From Hemibagrus wyckioides (Eukaryota; Chordata; Actinopteri; Siluriformes; Bagridae): a stretch of DNA of 64,000 nt. The notes below the pieces were generated by a model, which was not told the origin of the DNA, ran no database searches, and saw nothing but the letters and a program-made list of their open reading frames with translations. Below, piece after piece: positions 34,294 through 46,978 of the stretch. The DNA is taken from positions 20,128,866 through 20,192,865 of the forward strand of contig NC_080731.1 in assembly GCF_019097595.1 (NCBI RefSeq), in the 5' to 3' direction. The position numbers and the translations under genes were made by a program. Position 1 is the first letter of the stretch. Every line of letters begins with the position of its first letter.

Positions 34294-36342
34294 ATGATTG
34301 AAGCTGGTTGTACAGACAGGATGTCAGGACTGATGACAAATTCAGGACATAATCCCAACTCAGCGCAGGACTACAGGTAAAAACTACTGATCTTTTCTTC
34401 TTTTGGATGAACAGATTACACAGAATATTCAACATGTGTTAAATTCCGTGTGTATATAAATCAGGGTTTTAGGAAATGTGTTTAAAAAAACAAAGAAAAA
34501 AAAGAAAAGATGCAGGATTTTTCATAAGAAAAAGATCTGATAAAACGTTTATATTTTTTAATTTTGCCAAAAAAAATGATGGAATAGTGATTTATAAACA
34601 GAGCGCACAAATTGTCTTAGAGACCTTTTCGTGTTTTGTTGTGTAAACTGAAACAGGCAGTTTGTGAAAAGAGCAAGCGAATCATTTTTGGTCCTGAATG
34701 AACGTGTCAGAAAGCATCAGGTTCGAGGTGCACTACGCCCCCCCCCCATGTTTTCGGGGACACTTAACCGTTTGCATCAGTGAGCAAATAAAATCATCCC
34801 TTCTTCCGTCCACTTTGTAACTTCACTCTAATTACCGCAGGGTTACAATGAGATGTCCCACATGCTAATCTTTCCTGAGGATGTGATCTGACTCTCCTCG
34901 ATACTGCTGAGTTTCTTGACCTGAGCAGACAGTGCTAGTTTATCAGTGACTGCGGATTTCTGTACACGTGTGCATTAATATAATGGAGTAATGATGATGA
35001 GGACGTGTGGAGAGCATCGAGCAGGGTCTAATTAAGATTTTAATCCAGGTTTGTGTTAAACACTCAGGGTTACGGTGGTGTGGTTTGCTCTGTGTAATGA
35101 CCTCAGGGTTTCATTTCTCTGTTGCTTTGGATAACCCGCTCCTCATTTCAATAGAAAATTTATTCTGTTTGTACCAAATGTTTATTATAATAAAGGAAAG
35201 AGTGTTTTATTCATTTCCTCATGAAGTCCAGCAGTGATGTATCCATGTATGGTGGACAGAATACAAACAACTGTCTAACAAATATGAAAAGCTTTAGTTT
35301 AGTTATATTTATTATATTTTATTATATAAAATATATATTTTAAAAGGTCATACTGGTTATTGCACCTGTACTGGCTCGTTCTGAACAGATGGCCAATAGG
35401 AAGTCTTGATCAAACACCACAGAGGCTTCTTCACTTTGTTTCAGACTCATCAGGCCTGCAGTGTAGTGTTTCATTAAAGAATGAAAGAAAATTAGATATA
35501 ATGATGGTATGATGATGACCAGGTGTCACACAAACAAGTGTCTATTGTATAATAACATTAAGCAGCTGTTAAACCCTGTGTGTGGTGTGGAGGTGTCATT
35601 TCTGCGGTTTGTACCTCAAAGCTTCAGTGTAAAGTTACACTCGACCGTGTGTGTCGTGTGTCGTGTGTGTGTGTGTGTGGTGGATGATTATTCATAGCCT
35701 CTTTAATGGGGCAGGCCGGGCGGCCGGAGGCCACATCCCGAATCTCTCCTCTCCACTGATGTAATTTATTCAGGTGACAGACAGAAAGTGTGCCTTATTT
35801 ACCCCCTCCCCTACCCATCTACCCCCTCAGGCAGTGTGTAGCCCCCTCAGAGCCCTGGGGGAGGGGCAGGAAGGCCCGGCTCAGGGTGGAAACAGGGCAG
35901 CCAAACAGATGGCATCCTATTTGTGTGAGGCCTGTCATTCCAGCAGATTAATGCAAGAGGGTTGGTTAAAGAAAAAGAGCGACAGACAATCAGGGGCTGG
36001 AGGGGGGGAGGGAGGAGGGAGGAGAGGAAAACAATAGCGCCACGTGCCGTGGTGCAGATTTTGTCGTTCACTGACACAATAGGTGATCATTTTTCAACGA
36101 GGCCAGACCAACTGTTGCAGACGGCGCGAGCCCCGTTAACTGCGTTTCAAACGATCCCATGTTTATGTACGATTCGGCCAATGGCTGACGAGCACCACGA
36201 GTCACCTGACTCAGCTGTGTGTGTGTATCTGCATGAAGGGGGGTCACTACAGTGTCTGCAAAATAACCGAAAATAGTGAGGGTTGTCATAGCAACCCCAA
36301 TTATCAGGCTCAATAGTGAGCAAGTGGAGAGGATTGGAGGGC

Positions 36343-36382
<40 letters not shown>

Positions 36383-39300
36383 CTTTCACTGCACTCTTGA
36401 AGCAATGTAAATGTTTTTCTTTTTTTTTCTTTTACCATACAAATATTTTTTTCTGAATTATTCAAGATTGAACGATTAATTTAATTAGGAAACAACTAAA
36501 ATTTATTGACAATCCGTTTGAAAAAAAAAACAAAACAATAACTATCAATAGAGAATATTTTATTGTAGTTTTTTTAAAGAATGCACTGATAAACATTTAT
36601 AAAGATATTTATATCATAATAAATAAATCCTGACTGTTTGGAGGATAAAATGTTTTGTTTCCCAGTCAAACTTTAAAATCTTCTCCTTTTGTAAATCAGT
36701 ATAAAGTGTATTACTTCCTTTATGCCAAATTAAATGTTGTGTGTGTGTGTGTGTTCATGTGTGTGTGTGTGTGTGTGTTTAGACTCCTGACCTCAGATAC
36801 GTCTGAACTGTGTAAGTTTGACCCCGGTGACCTGCAGTCTCTGACCTGGCTGACCTCAGTGGACGTCCCACGTCTGCAGCAGCTCCGCGCAGGCCGAGCC
36901 GAGTTCAGCATGAGCGCTCAGGACCAACTGCATGCAGGTCAGCACACACACACACACACACACACACACTTACTTTATATAAAGAATATAAAGATCAATC
37001 TAAACGATATAGTGTCATGATGTTGACTGTGTGATTACAAACCTACAGCAGCTCAGCTGAGTAACATGAGCGTGGCTGGAGGAGGGACATCCATGGTCCA
37101 TCTGCAGAGTAACATGCAGCACAGCCCTCTGGGAATCAGCACTGTGAGTTACACTTGATGACATGTTTCTATACACGACTTCTGTACTGGACTATAACAT
37201 GCTGTAGCTTCAGTGGATATCCTGAGGTATTAAACAGTTTCTCTGACTGCTGCTGTTCCTCAGATGCCGCAGTTTTCTCCCAGTTTTCCGTCTCCTGCTT
37301 CGGTCTATCAGACCTCTTCCCAGCAGGTGATGACTTTCTCCCAGTCCAACCAGCAGGTACTTCACTCACACACCAGCCACATCCTAAATTACAGCTGCTG
37401 TTTCTAACCTTCTATCTTTTGCTTTCTAGGATGAGTGTTTAGGATACTGTGATGCTTTCAGTTTTTTGTATAGTATTAGAGATGCTGAAATGTTTAAGCG
37501 TGTCACACCTGACTGTTCTCTAACAGATCTGGTAACAGTAAAGTCTAAATAATAGAGCGCGACATGCTGATTCCCTCCTGTGTGTTGTCTGTGATGTCAG
37601 TGTTCTCCTGGAGGACTCTACAGCAACTTCAACAACCAGAGTTTATTCACACAGCAGCAGATCCACACTCCACACAGCCAGGAGACACAGCCCAAAACCT
37701 TCCCCAAGCCCATCTACTCCTACAGGTGAGCCACCAGGCAAATCCATCATACACCATACACACACACACACACCACTCATATGGTCAGCAGAGATCCACT
37801 GTGTAGTGTTTCCACCATATCCTGCATAGAAACAAGAGTGCCAGCCAAGTACAAAGATCACAAAGGATTCCCTTTATCCATACATGAAATTTTACACCAC
37901 AAAAACAGCACAAAATTAGCTGCTGTCCCTTAGATTTTTATGTAGTGAGAAACATTACAGAGAAGAGGACTAGTGCTGAAGGTAAAATCTGCTGTTCCAT
38001 CTTTCCCTAGCTGCCTGATCGCGATGGCTCTGAAGAACAGTAAGACAGGCAGTCTCCCGGTCAGCGAGATCTACAGCTTCATGAAGGAACACTTCCCCTA
38101 CTTTAAGGTGAGTCTTTACAGAACTATACGGAGCGTGTGGAAGAGAATCAGCACTAAACGGGTCTGATTTAGCAGAACAATGCTGACTCTTCTGCTTTGA
38201 ATTCTCTTGGACGGTCAGACAGCACCAGACGGCTGGAAGAACTCCGTGCGGCACAATCTGTCTCTGAATAAATGTTTTGAGAAAGTGGAGAACAAGATGA
38301 GCGGCTCGTCGAGGAAGGGCTGCCTGTGGGCTCTCAACCCGGCCAAGATCGACAAGATGGAGGAGGAGATGCAGAAATGGAAACGTAAAGACCTAACAGC
38401 AATCCGACGCAGCATGGCCAACCCAGGTCAGTATCAGTAACGCAGCAGGTTCTGTTCCTGTAATCAGACAAGCTAATGGATTTGATTTAAATGTGTGTGC
38501 CTGAATCTCTGCTGTTCCCCTCGTCTCCTTCCTCAGATGAATTAGACAAGCTGATCACAGATCGTCCAGAGAGCTGCAGACGGAAACCGCTGGATCCTCA
38601 GCTTGCTCCTCCTCAGCCGGTTCTGTCTCTGCAGTGTCTTACTGTTCACCATCAGCTCCAGCTGCAGCTCCACGCTCAACCCCAGATAACACCGACATCT
38701 CCGGCTCCTGCTCAGACACCACCACTCCACCCTGTACCTGAACTCGTCAAACAGCCGCCGCTGCCACCACCACAACCTGCAGAGATCTTCAGCGTCCACA
38801 GTGATGTCCATTCTGAGGTGGATGCTCTGGACCCTAGTATCATGGACTTCGCCTTACAAGGTTGGAGACAAGTTTTGTTGAATTTTTCAATGAAATAAAG
38901 AGTTGATGTCATAAACAGTGATGGAAATGATTAGTTTTTAAAAATCAAAGATGACAAAGATGTGGCTGATGAATGTTAATACACAACAGGGGTAAAGTAT
39001 ATTAACACAGCGTACTATCTAGGTGAAGTAGAACTACAGTATTGGACACGGACATCCTTCAACATTTGTCTCATCTTGGCAGTGTTAGATTAACAGTGAA
39101 GTGTGTGTGCTAATAACTGGAGGACATCATACTATGATATTAAAGACCCTCCCTCACTGCTCCTTGTCTGTCTGCAGGAAACCTTTGGGACGAGATGAAG
39201 GACGACAGCTTTAACCTGGATGCTCTGGGTTCCTTCAGTAACTCCCCCCTGCGTCTCTCTGACTGTGATCTGGAAGGTGTGAGCACCACGCCTGTGTCCA

Positions 39301-39413
39301 GCGCTGCTGAGATTCCCTTCTCAGGCGTTTACACATCTTACAGCACGGTGGATGGATTCACCAACCAGTACATCAACACACAAGGCAGCAGCAAACCCAT
39401 CGTCCTACATTAA
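34294..39413 (+). CDS. foxn4: foxn4, forkhead/winged-helix transcription factor, complete
   Basis: Coding exons: 34294-34376, 36783-36937, 37049-37143, 37264-37356, 37601-37725, 38011-38107, 38219-38426, 38537-38860, 39178-39413. They total 1416 nt, 471 residues, with all phases agreeing. The N-terminus has the FOXN4 pattern ([14 protein letters not shown], then [20 protein letters not shown]). The forkhead domain is at about residues 176-275: [20 protein letters not shown], the recognition helix [19 protein letters not shown], and the wing [12 protein letters not shown]. The C-terminal activation part carries [16 protein letters not shown] and [20 protein letters not shown]. In vertebrates FOXN4 drives amacrine and horizontal cell fate in retina and V2b interneurons in spinal cord, and in zebrafish acts in the atrioventricular canal. 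The ATG was chosen by homology. It lies between myo1h and acacb as in human. Confidence 0.96.
35690..36260 (+). promoter_or_regulatory. candidate conserved enhancer in foxn4 intron 2
   Basis: A non-repetitive, GC-balanced block in the 2.4 kb intron between exons 34376 and 36783. It has clustered E-boxes (ACAGATGG near 35,907; CACGTG near 36,042; CACCTG near 36,205), a GCAGATTAATGC homeodomain word near 35,944 and CCAATGG near 36,178. The surrounding intron is AT-rich and simple, so the block stands out. bHLH and homeodomain inputs would suit a neural progenitor gene. Conservation was not tested. Confidence 0.45.
36348..36379. repeat. (CT)n microsatellite
   Basis: About 16 CT units in foxn4 intron 2. 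Confidence 0.85.
36738..36778. repeat. (TG)n tract at the foxn4 exon 3 acceptor
   Basis: A TG run interrupted by TTCA ends in TTTAG, the acceptor of exon 36783-36937, so it stands in for the polypyrimidine tract. A CA run follows shortly after the donor of the same exon (36,943-36,969). Confidence 0.85.
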
Positions 39414-39970
39414 ACACACACACACACACACACACCCCTACCAAACAGCAAAGACCAGCTTTACTCCAAAGGACCATAAACAAAGGAAACCGTGGGTTTT
39501 GATTATTTCATCATTATTCTTCCTTTTAATTTTCTCATAAGCCAAACCATACTGTATCAATGGACAGCTTTCCTTACACACACTACCAGTGACGCAGAAC
39601 CTCTGGATCTCTAATGGTACAAAAAATAGGACAAGCATAATGTTCAACTCAAATCAGTCTCCAGCGCTGAGAGAAAAGTAAACCAAACAGCAAATTTCTG
39701 GAAGAGAAGAAATATATGAATGCTTATGTACATACAAGTCTCCATAGATACAGCTACATTTGGACGTTGTACATTTTGTCTGCACCACATGTTAGCAGAG
39801 CTTAGAATAGACATGTGCTGACATTATGTTATACATCACAGTCATAAACCTTTAGCCTTTGATTACAGTTTATTTCTACATACATGATGTAGAGTCTCAG
39901 CAGGCAGTGGTGTATTGAAGCGTCTCGGTGTATCAGCGATCAGCACATGTCTGTTCCTAATAAAAGTCTG
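39414..39970 (+). other. foxn4: foxn4 3' UTR
   Basis: The sequence after the stop (TAA 39411-39413) opens with a (CA)n tract and continues unique to an AATAAA at 39,959-39,964, a likely polyadenylation signal. Confidence 0.55.
39959..39964 (+). terminator. polyadenylation signal, probable foxn4
   Basis: Canonical AATAAA about 550 nt after the foxn4 stop codon. Confidence 0.5.
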
Positions 39971-40488
39971 CTAACTAAAGAGAAAACGTCATGTTTATAT
40001 CCGGTGCTTTGGATATATCCCCCTTCAGGTGCTTCGTGTACATTTTAAGGCTGTAACTAAGCTACTTCCTGTTTTATTAAAAGGGAATACACTGTGTTTT
40101 TATTTTTCACGTTTGCATGTTAGTGTGTTTTCCGTAGCTTGTGTGTCTTCTGTTGTGTTGTAATAGGCAGCAAGTCTCCTCTGTAATTATTGATTATTTA
40201 TATTTCTAAGCCAGATGAAGAACGGTGTGTGCTCACTGTAAATACCTACACATGTCCAAAATGATTACTGGTGATCACAGACACTCTCTGACAGCAAATT
40301 CTTCCACATATTAAAGGACTTTCCCAGCAATTTCTAAAGCATATCCATATATAAGCGTGTACAGTATGTTTCAGACATACCCTCATGCAGCACTGAGTAA
40401 AGGGGTAAAGCCACTGTGGGTTAATAACACATAATAACAAATATAATAATCAGGAGAGACAGCGCGTGTGTGGGAACGTTTAGGTCGT

Positions 40489-40494
40489 TTTATT
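40489..40494 (-). terminator. polyadenylation signal, probable acacb
   Basis: AATAAA on the minus strand about 1.3 kb after the acacb stop. A second one is at 40,558-40,563. Either would place the 60-bp tandem repeat within the acacb 3' UTR. Confidence 0.4.
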
Positions 40495-40652
40495 TGAGGA
40501 ATACATCATATGGCAGTCTTTTTAAAAACATCCTGATAGACAGTAAAATTCAGGCACTTTATTAAAAATATTTTCCAAAATCACTAGTGATGTTTTTTCT
40601 CAATCCAGCCTCCAAAGCTATAGTCTAAAGCACATTGTTTAACTACAGCAAT

Positions 40653-40952
40653 CACTACTGATCTCAGTGTGAACGCTAACCATGTGACATACATGACACT
40701 CAGATCTCCCTCCACTACTGATCTCAGTGTGAACGCTAACCATGTGACATACATGACACTCAGATCTCCCTCCACTACTGATCTCAGTGTGAACGCTAAC
40801 CATGTGACATACATGACACTCAGATCTCCCTCCACTACTGATCTCAGTGTGAACGCTAACCATGTGACATACATGACACTCAGATCTCCCTCCACTACTG
40901 ATCTCAGTGTGAACGCTAACCATGTGACATACATGACACTCAGATCTCCCTT
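40653..40952. repeat. 60-bp tandem repeat, 5 near-identical copies (likely acacb 3' UTR)
   Basis: Five head-to-tail units starting CACTACTGATCTCAGTGTGA and ending CACTCAGATCTCCCTC, essentially without differences. Because 60 is a multiple of three, stop-free frames persist on both strands and give long spurious reading frames. It lies 0.85-1.15 kb downstream of the acacb stop on the minus strand, before the first AATAAA words. Confidence 0.95.
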
Positions 40953-41800
40953 CGAACCCGTTTCCTTTAGTGAAATGAGCTAAAAGGCGTACACTGGCAG
41001 GTTTCTGTTTAAAACACATATACACTGTTTAAAAACAACTAAACCTGAGTTGGTGCACAAATATATACACATTTAAAACCCCTAAATGGTTCACGCAGGT
41101 TCAGAGGTTCTCCTCATTAAAACGACACGTACAGCAGTTTGTTTCTTTGGCATGCCAGCACACTTTCCCTGAATCAACACTAATTGTGCGTGTGTAATCT
41201 TTCAGCTTAAAGCTTGACTGGTACATTCATTCCCACTAGGGGTGAAAAACACAGGTTTTGAACCCAGAAGCACTTTAGAGTTTAGCTTTTAACCTGCTGA
41301 GCTGTTGTGCGTTAATAAGGACTGAACTCGGTAATGCCAAGGCTCTGCAGAACTGAAGTGTGTGAAGACACCCCGGGGTCTAGAGTCTTTATACTGAAAT
41401 AGTCATAATGATAATTATAGTGTGCAAGTCGTGAAATGCAGACGGAGCTTATGGAAAAAGGTGGAGGTGCTTGGTTTTGTGCGTTCATTTCAAGGCAACA
41501 CTGGTGGTAAAAAAACAAGTTAAACAGCTTACAGAAATAGTTAGACAAAAAGCAGATATTTCACAACGTTTTTAGTGCGAAATGCCCAATACGTGAACAC
41601 TGAACACTCAAGTGGCTTTGTCCATTATGTGTGCGTATGTTTTGTGTGGAGTCTCTCTGATCCTTATAAACACAACTTACTTTCTTACCTGCTTTTTACC
41701 TACATAAGCCCAGGCAGAATGCCAGAATGCCCACTGATGATAACGAATGCCCACTGACACTGGCACTGAGCTGACTGGTGTGTTAATGTGTGTTACAGTG
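40953..41800 (-). other. acacb: acacb 3' UTR (proximal part)
   Basis: Non-coding sequence directly downstream of the acacb stop on its strand. No repeat or other gene was recognised. Confidence 0.5.
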
Positions 41801-44800
41801 TTAGCTGGTGTTGGTCGAGTTGTCCATGGTGGCCAGCAGGTGGGAAATTTTGGCTCTCTGAGATGGAGTGATGTTCTGGGCCATGTGGATGATGCAGTCC
41901 ATGGCTACTTCTGGATTGACCTCCACGAGACTGTGAAATACCAGACAGAGTTCATACTGAGTTACATGAACCAGCTAAAGCTTCATGCATTACATCTGGA
42001 ATTAACTCTGGGCCTTTGTACACATTTAATCACGAGCTGAATTCAGTTGATTAATATATTATTTTCTTTTGTTACACAAGTACATCATACTGTACATTCA
42101 ATTTACTTTTGAAAAAGTTGATATCATTGCAAATAACCAGGCATTTTCCTCAGTTACCTGCAGATGTTTCTGAGAGCGTGTTATTTACTTGTGTATATAT
42201 TTAAGGGTGTATTAGTTACCTGCGGATGTGTCCGAGGGCGTGACAGTTACCTATCTATTTGTCTGAGGTTGTGTAGGTTACCTGCGGATGTGTCCGAGGG
42301 CGTGACAGTTACCTATCTATTTGTCCGAGGTTGTGTAGGTTACCTGCGGATGTGTCCGAGGGCGTGACAGTTACCTATCTATTTGTCTGAGGTTGTGTAG
42401 GTTACCTGCGGATGTGTCCGAGGGCGTGACAGTTACCTATCTATTTGTCTGAGGTTGTGTAGGTTACCTGCGGATGTGTCCGAGGGCGTGACAGTTACCT
42501 ATCTATTTGTCTGAGGTTGTGTAGGTTACCTGCGGATGTGTCCGAGGGCGTGACAGTTACCTATCTATTTGTCTGAGGTTGTGTAGGTTACCTGCGGATG
42601 TGTCCGAGGGCGTGACAGTTACCTGTCTATTTGTCCGAGGTTGTGTGGGTTACCTGCGGATGTGTCCGAGGGCGTGACAGTTACCTGTCTATTTGTCCGA
42701 GGTTGTGTGGGTTACCTGCGGATGTGTCCGAGGGCGTGACAGTTACCTGTCTATTTGTCCGAGGTTGTGTGGGTTACCTGCGGATGTGTTTGAGGGCGTG
42801 ACAGTTACCTATCTATTTGTCTGAGGGCGTGACAGTTACCTATCTATTTGTCTGAGGGCGTGACAGTCACCTATCTATTTGTCTGAGGGCGTGACAGTCA
42901 CCTATCTATTTGTCTGAGGGCGTGACAGTCACCTATCTATTTGTCTGAGGTTGTGTTGGTTACCTGCGGATGTGTCCGAGGGCGTGACAGTTACCTATCT
43001 ATTTGTCTGAGGTTGTGTTGGTTAACTGCGGATGTGTCCGAGGGCGTGACAGTCACCTATCTATTTGTCTGAGGGCGTGACAGTTACCTATCTATTTCTC
43101 CGAGGTTGTGTAGGTTACCTGCGGATGTGTCCGAGGGCGTGACAGTTACCTATCTATTTGTCCGAGGTTGTGTAGGTTACCTGCAGATGTGTCCGAGGGC
43201 GTGACAGTTACCTATCTATTTGTCCGAGGTTGTGTAGGTTACCTGCGGATGTGTCCGAGGGCGTGACAGTTACCTATCTATTTGTCCGAGGTTGTGTAGG
43301 TTACCTGCGGATGTGTCCGAGGGCGTGACAGTTACCTATCTATTTGTCTGAGGTTGTGTTGGTTACCTGCGGATGTGTCCGAGAGCGTGACAGTTACCTA
43401 TCTATTTGTCCGAGGTTGTGTAGGTTACCTGCGGATGTATCCGAGGGCGTGACAGTTACCTATCTATTTCTCTGAGGTTGTGTGGGTTACCTGCGGATGT
43501 GTCCGAGGGCGTGACAGTCACCTATCTATTTGTCTGAGGGCGTGACAGTTACCTATCTATTTCTCCGAGGTTGTGTAGGTTACCTGCGGATGTGTCCGAG
43601 GGCGTGACAGTTACCTATCTATTTGTCCGAGGTTGTGTAGGTTACCTGCGGATGTGTCCGAGGGCGTGACAGTTACCTATCTATTTGTCCGAGGTTGTGT
43701 AGGTTACCTGCGGATGTGTCCGAGGGCGTGACAGTTACCTATCTATTTCTCCGAGGTTGTGTAGGTTACCTGCGGATGTGTCCGAGGGCGTGACAGTTAC
43801 CTATCTATTTGTCCGAGGTTGTGTAGGTTACCTGCGGATGTGTCCGAGGGCGTGACAGTTACCTATCTATTTGTCCGAGGTTGTGTAGGTTACCTGCGGA
43901 TGTGTCCGAGGGCGTGACAGTTACCTATCTATTTGTCCGAGGTTGTGTAGGTTACCTGCGGATGTGTCCGAGGGCGTGACAGTTACCTATCTATTTGTCT
44001 GAGGTTGTGTAGGTTACCTGCGGATGTGTCCGAGGGCGTGACAGTTACCTATCTATTTGTCTGAGGTTGTGTAGGTTACCTGCGGATGTGTCCGAGGGCG
44101 TGACAGTTACCTATCTATTTGTCTGAGGTTGTGTAGGTTACCTGCGGATGTGTTTGAGGGCATAGTCCCTCTTCAGGTATTTGATGTTTTCCCTGATGGC
44201 TGACCGCAGCCCCTCCTGCTGTGACAGATGTTTCTCCAGCCACTCCACCACTGCTTTATTATTGTCCCACAGGTAAGCCTGAACAATAAATAAAGCCCTC
44301 ATCATTCTGCTCCACAGATCTCACTACACTCCAAAACCTGAATCAGATATTTAAACATCCTAGCCATGTTAACAAGCATATATCCACATATTTTAATTTG
44401 CTAATAACAAAGATGAAGAAGTTTAACATAAATGCTAAAATTATCTAAGATAAGATACTTGAAATACTTTATTATCTTAAGGTGCTATTTGGGTTATAAA
44501 AACTAATACTTTACATTATAATAATTTAAAATCTTTCAACATAGCCCAACCGAGGATTTCTTTCCACCTTTGTTTTTATAAACCTGAGAAGGCATTACTG
44601 TGAGCAGGGTTTATTGTCTCACTTTGACGGTTCCCTCCGTCTCAATGAACCAGCGGCGCAGCATGGACTTTATATGGCCGTTGCTCAGGTCTCTGTTGGC
44701 CTGAACAATTTCACTCTTCACCTTCTCCTCCAGCAGGAGGCGCCGCAGACGCCAGTAAAAAAATGACCGAGCATTCTTCCAGTCCAAGATATCCTACAAC

Positions 44801-46382
44801 ACACATGACCAGGGCAAACCATCAACATTTATACAGTCAGTAAACAGCATTAAAGATGTTCTGATTAGCAGCTTGGATTTAAATAGTCCATGTCAAATAT
44901 CTCACATAAATAATAATAGAGATATGTTATTATTAGCCACTTACCAATAACTACAGCCTTACCATATAACATTAAATTCAGATTTATCTGTAATCTTTGC
45001 TTAGAGGTTTTCGTCTCATTTTCTTTCTCAGTGTTTAATTTCTACTTTTATTGCAATCACTGTATAAAGTTGTTTATGCTTCTTCTGCCCATCACTCAGA
45101 TCAGACACGGTCGGTTAAGATCGAGTAAATAATCAATGTTTTGTAGCTACTAAATAAAATGAACCTGTGGATTAATCTTGACTACATATTTCCTTAATCC
45201 ACTATTTTTTTTTTTTTTTTTAAAAAGAGAACTTTAATGTTGGCTTTAACGTTAATGAACTCTTAGACTAATATTGAAGGTCTTGAAATTAATACGACTG
45301 GACACATTTATATTATTTTTTCATTTTCTTTAAGCAGATTATATACATTACCGTGATGACTCCTTTCTCCTGCATCCTCCCGGGTGTGTCGTGGAGGTCG
45401 ACAAACTGTACAGCCACCTGGTGGTAGATGGGCAGCAGAAACTCCTCTCTGCCTCTGAGCCCAGCCTCCACATCACTGCGCTCCTTCTCTGACAAATCTG
45501 CAGAACCTGACGAGTAAGAAAACACAGACACAAAATGAAGCAAAAACACTATACAAAAAAAACAGAAAATTTAGCTTTCAACACACACACACACACACAC
45601 ACACACAGAGCCTCTATAATATGAATGTCCACTCACTGAGCTGCTGGGCCAGTTGGGAGTACTCAGGGTCGAGCCTCTTCATGGTCTTCAGCAGATCCTT
45701 CCTTCTGAACTTAATCTCCACCGTCCCCTCGGGCTCTAACACTCCTCCCCTACACGTGGACATATAGACCGGTGTGTGAAAGCCAGGAAATAGACTTAAA
45801 GAAGCAATGAAATCTCAGTAGAAACCGTGTCATGAACCTACCTGCACTCCCTGTCAGCATAGAGCTCCATGTACTGTGGGTTGATGGTGGGGTCGATCAC
45901 TACCCATGAGCCTCCTCTCAGCTCAGCGTGTGGGGGGATGTAGACCAACACGGGCTGATGGAACTCCCTCAGGGCATCCACAATGTATGCACCAAACTTT
46001 AGCACCTGGTCATACATGTCTGACAGACAGGAAGTTAAAATAATAACACTGAATATTCTTTTTCCACAGCCTTTGTTTTCCAGGAGTGTGTGAGTGATGT
46101 CCAGCTACACAAAATAATTACAGGTCCTGCACTACACAATTATATGGAATTAAATGCATTTGGTATTATTACAGTAATCAGTGATCGTCACTGAGGACAG
46201 TGATGGATGATAGCATTAGATGGTAGATGGAGATCTTTTGTACCTTTCATGCCACCAGAGAAGCCTCTCCAGTTGGCGAACACCATGAGTGGAAGTTTCT
46301 CTCGGTTAAAGTCCTTCATGGCCTGAGCAGTTTTATAGGCTGAGTCCGGGAACCACACCTGCCCCGCCTGCTGCACAATCTG

Positions 46383-46413
<31 letters not shown>

Positions 46414-46941
46414 CAGTTACATAAATAAGCCAAGGCTCCTTGTATTATATCCAGAGTGACCAAGTCAGTATAAAGTCTGTTTATATGCTTTGAGTAATCA
46501 CTGAAGACTCATAAGAGAAAGTAAATAAAAGCTTCACTGATCTATTTGTGCTGCTGTGCACGTCACTCACCCTCGCCTCGGAGTCCAGATTGGCCGGATC
46601 TGCTGGCACGGTGACCTCAACAGTCCGTGTTTCCACGGTGATGACCCCAAGGGGAATCCCTCCCAGTCTGTGACATGCAAATGATTTCAGTGAATAATAA
46701 AACATAATGGCTGAAAAGTAGAGGGAATTGTGGGTAATCTCACCTGGCCCTGCCCACCACCACCGTTTGAGCCCAGGTGGACATCACCTCCCTGAAAGTG
46801 CCCTGGTCAAAAAACCCAGTCTGCCATGCCCCCCTCACACCTACAAATACAAATACATGATCAATAAAAATAGAAAACAAAACCTTACAATTATCAGTTT
46901 ATTAATTACAATTATTTAGGAATCATACAGAGTGTGATCTG

Positions 46942-46978
<37 letters not shown>

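Noticed and set aside
35774..36389. Overlapping frames in foxn4 intron 2
   Set aside because: They overlap on both strands over one GC-balanced block and lie inside the intron; better explained as a regulatory element.
40584..41025. Long reading frames on both strands over the 60-bp repeat
   Set aside because: They are open only because the repeat length is a multiple of three. There is no domain, no splice context, and they lie in the acacb 3' region.
42150..44160. Regular repeats resembling a CRISPR array
   Set aside because: The unit is continuous and head-to-tail with no unique spacers, lies in an intron of a vertebrate gene, and derives from that gene's exon end.
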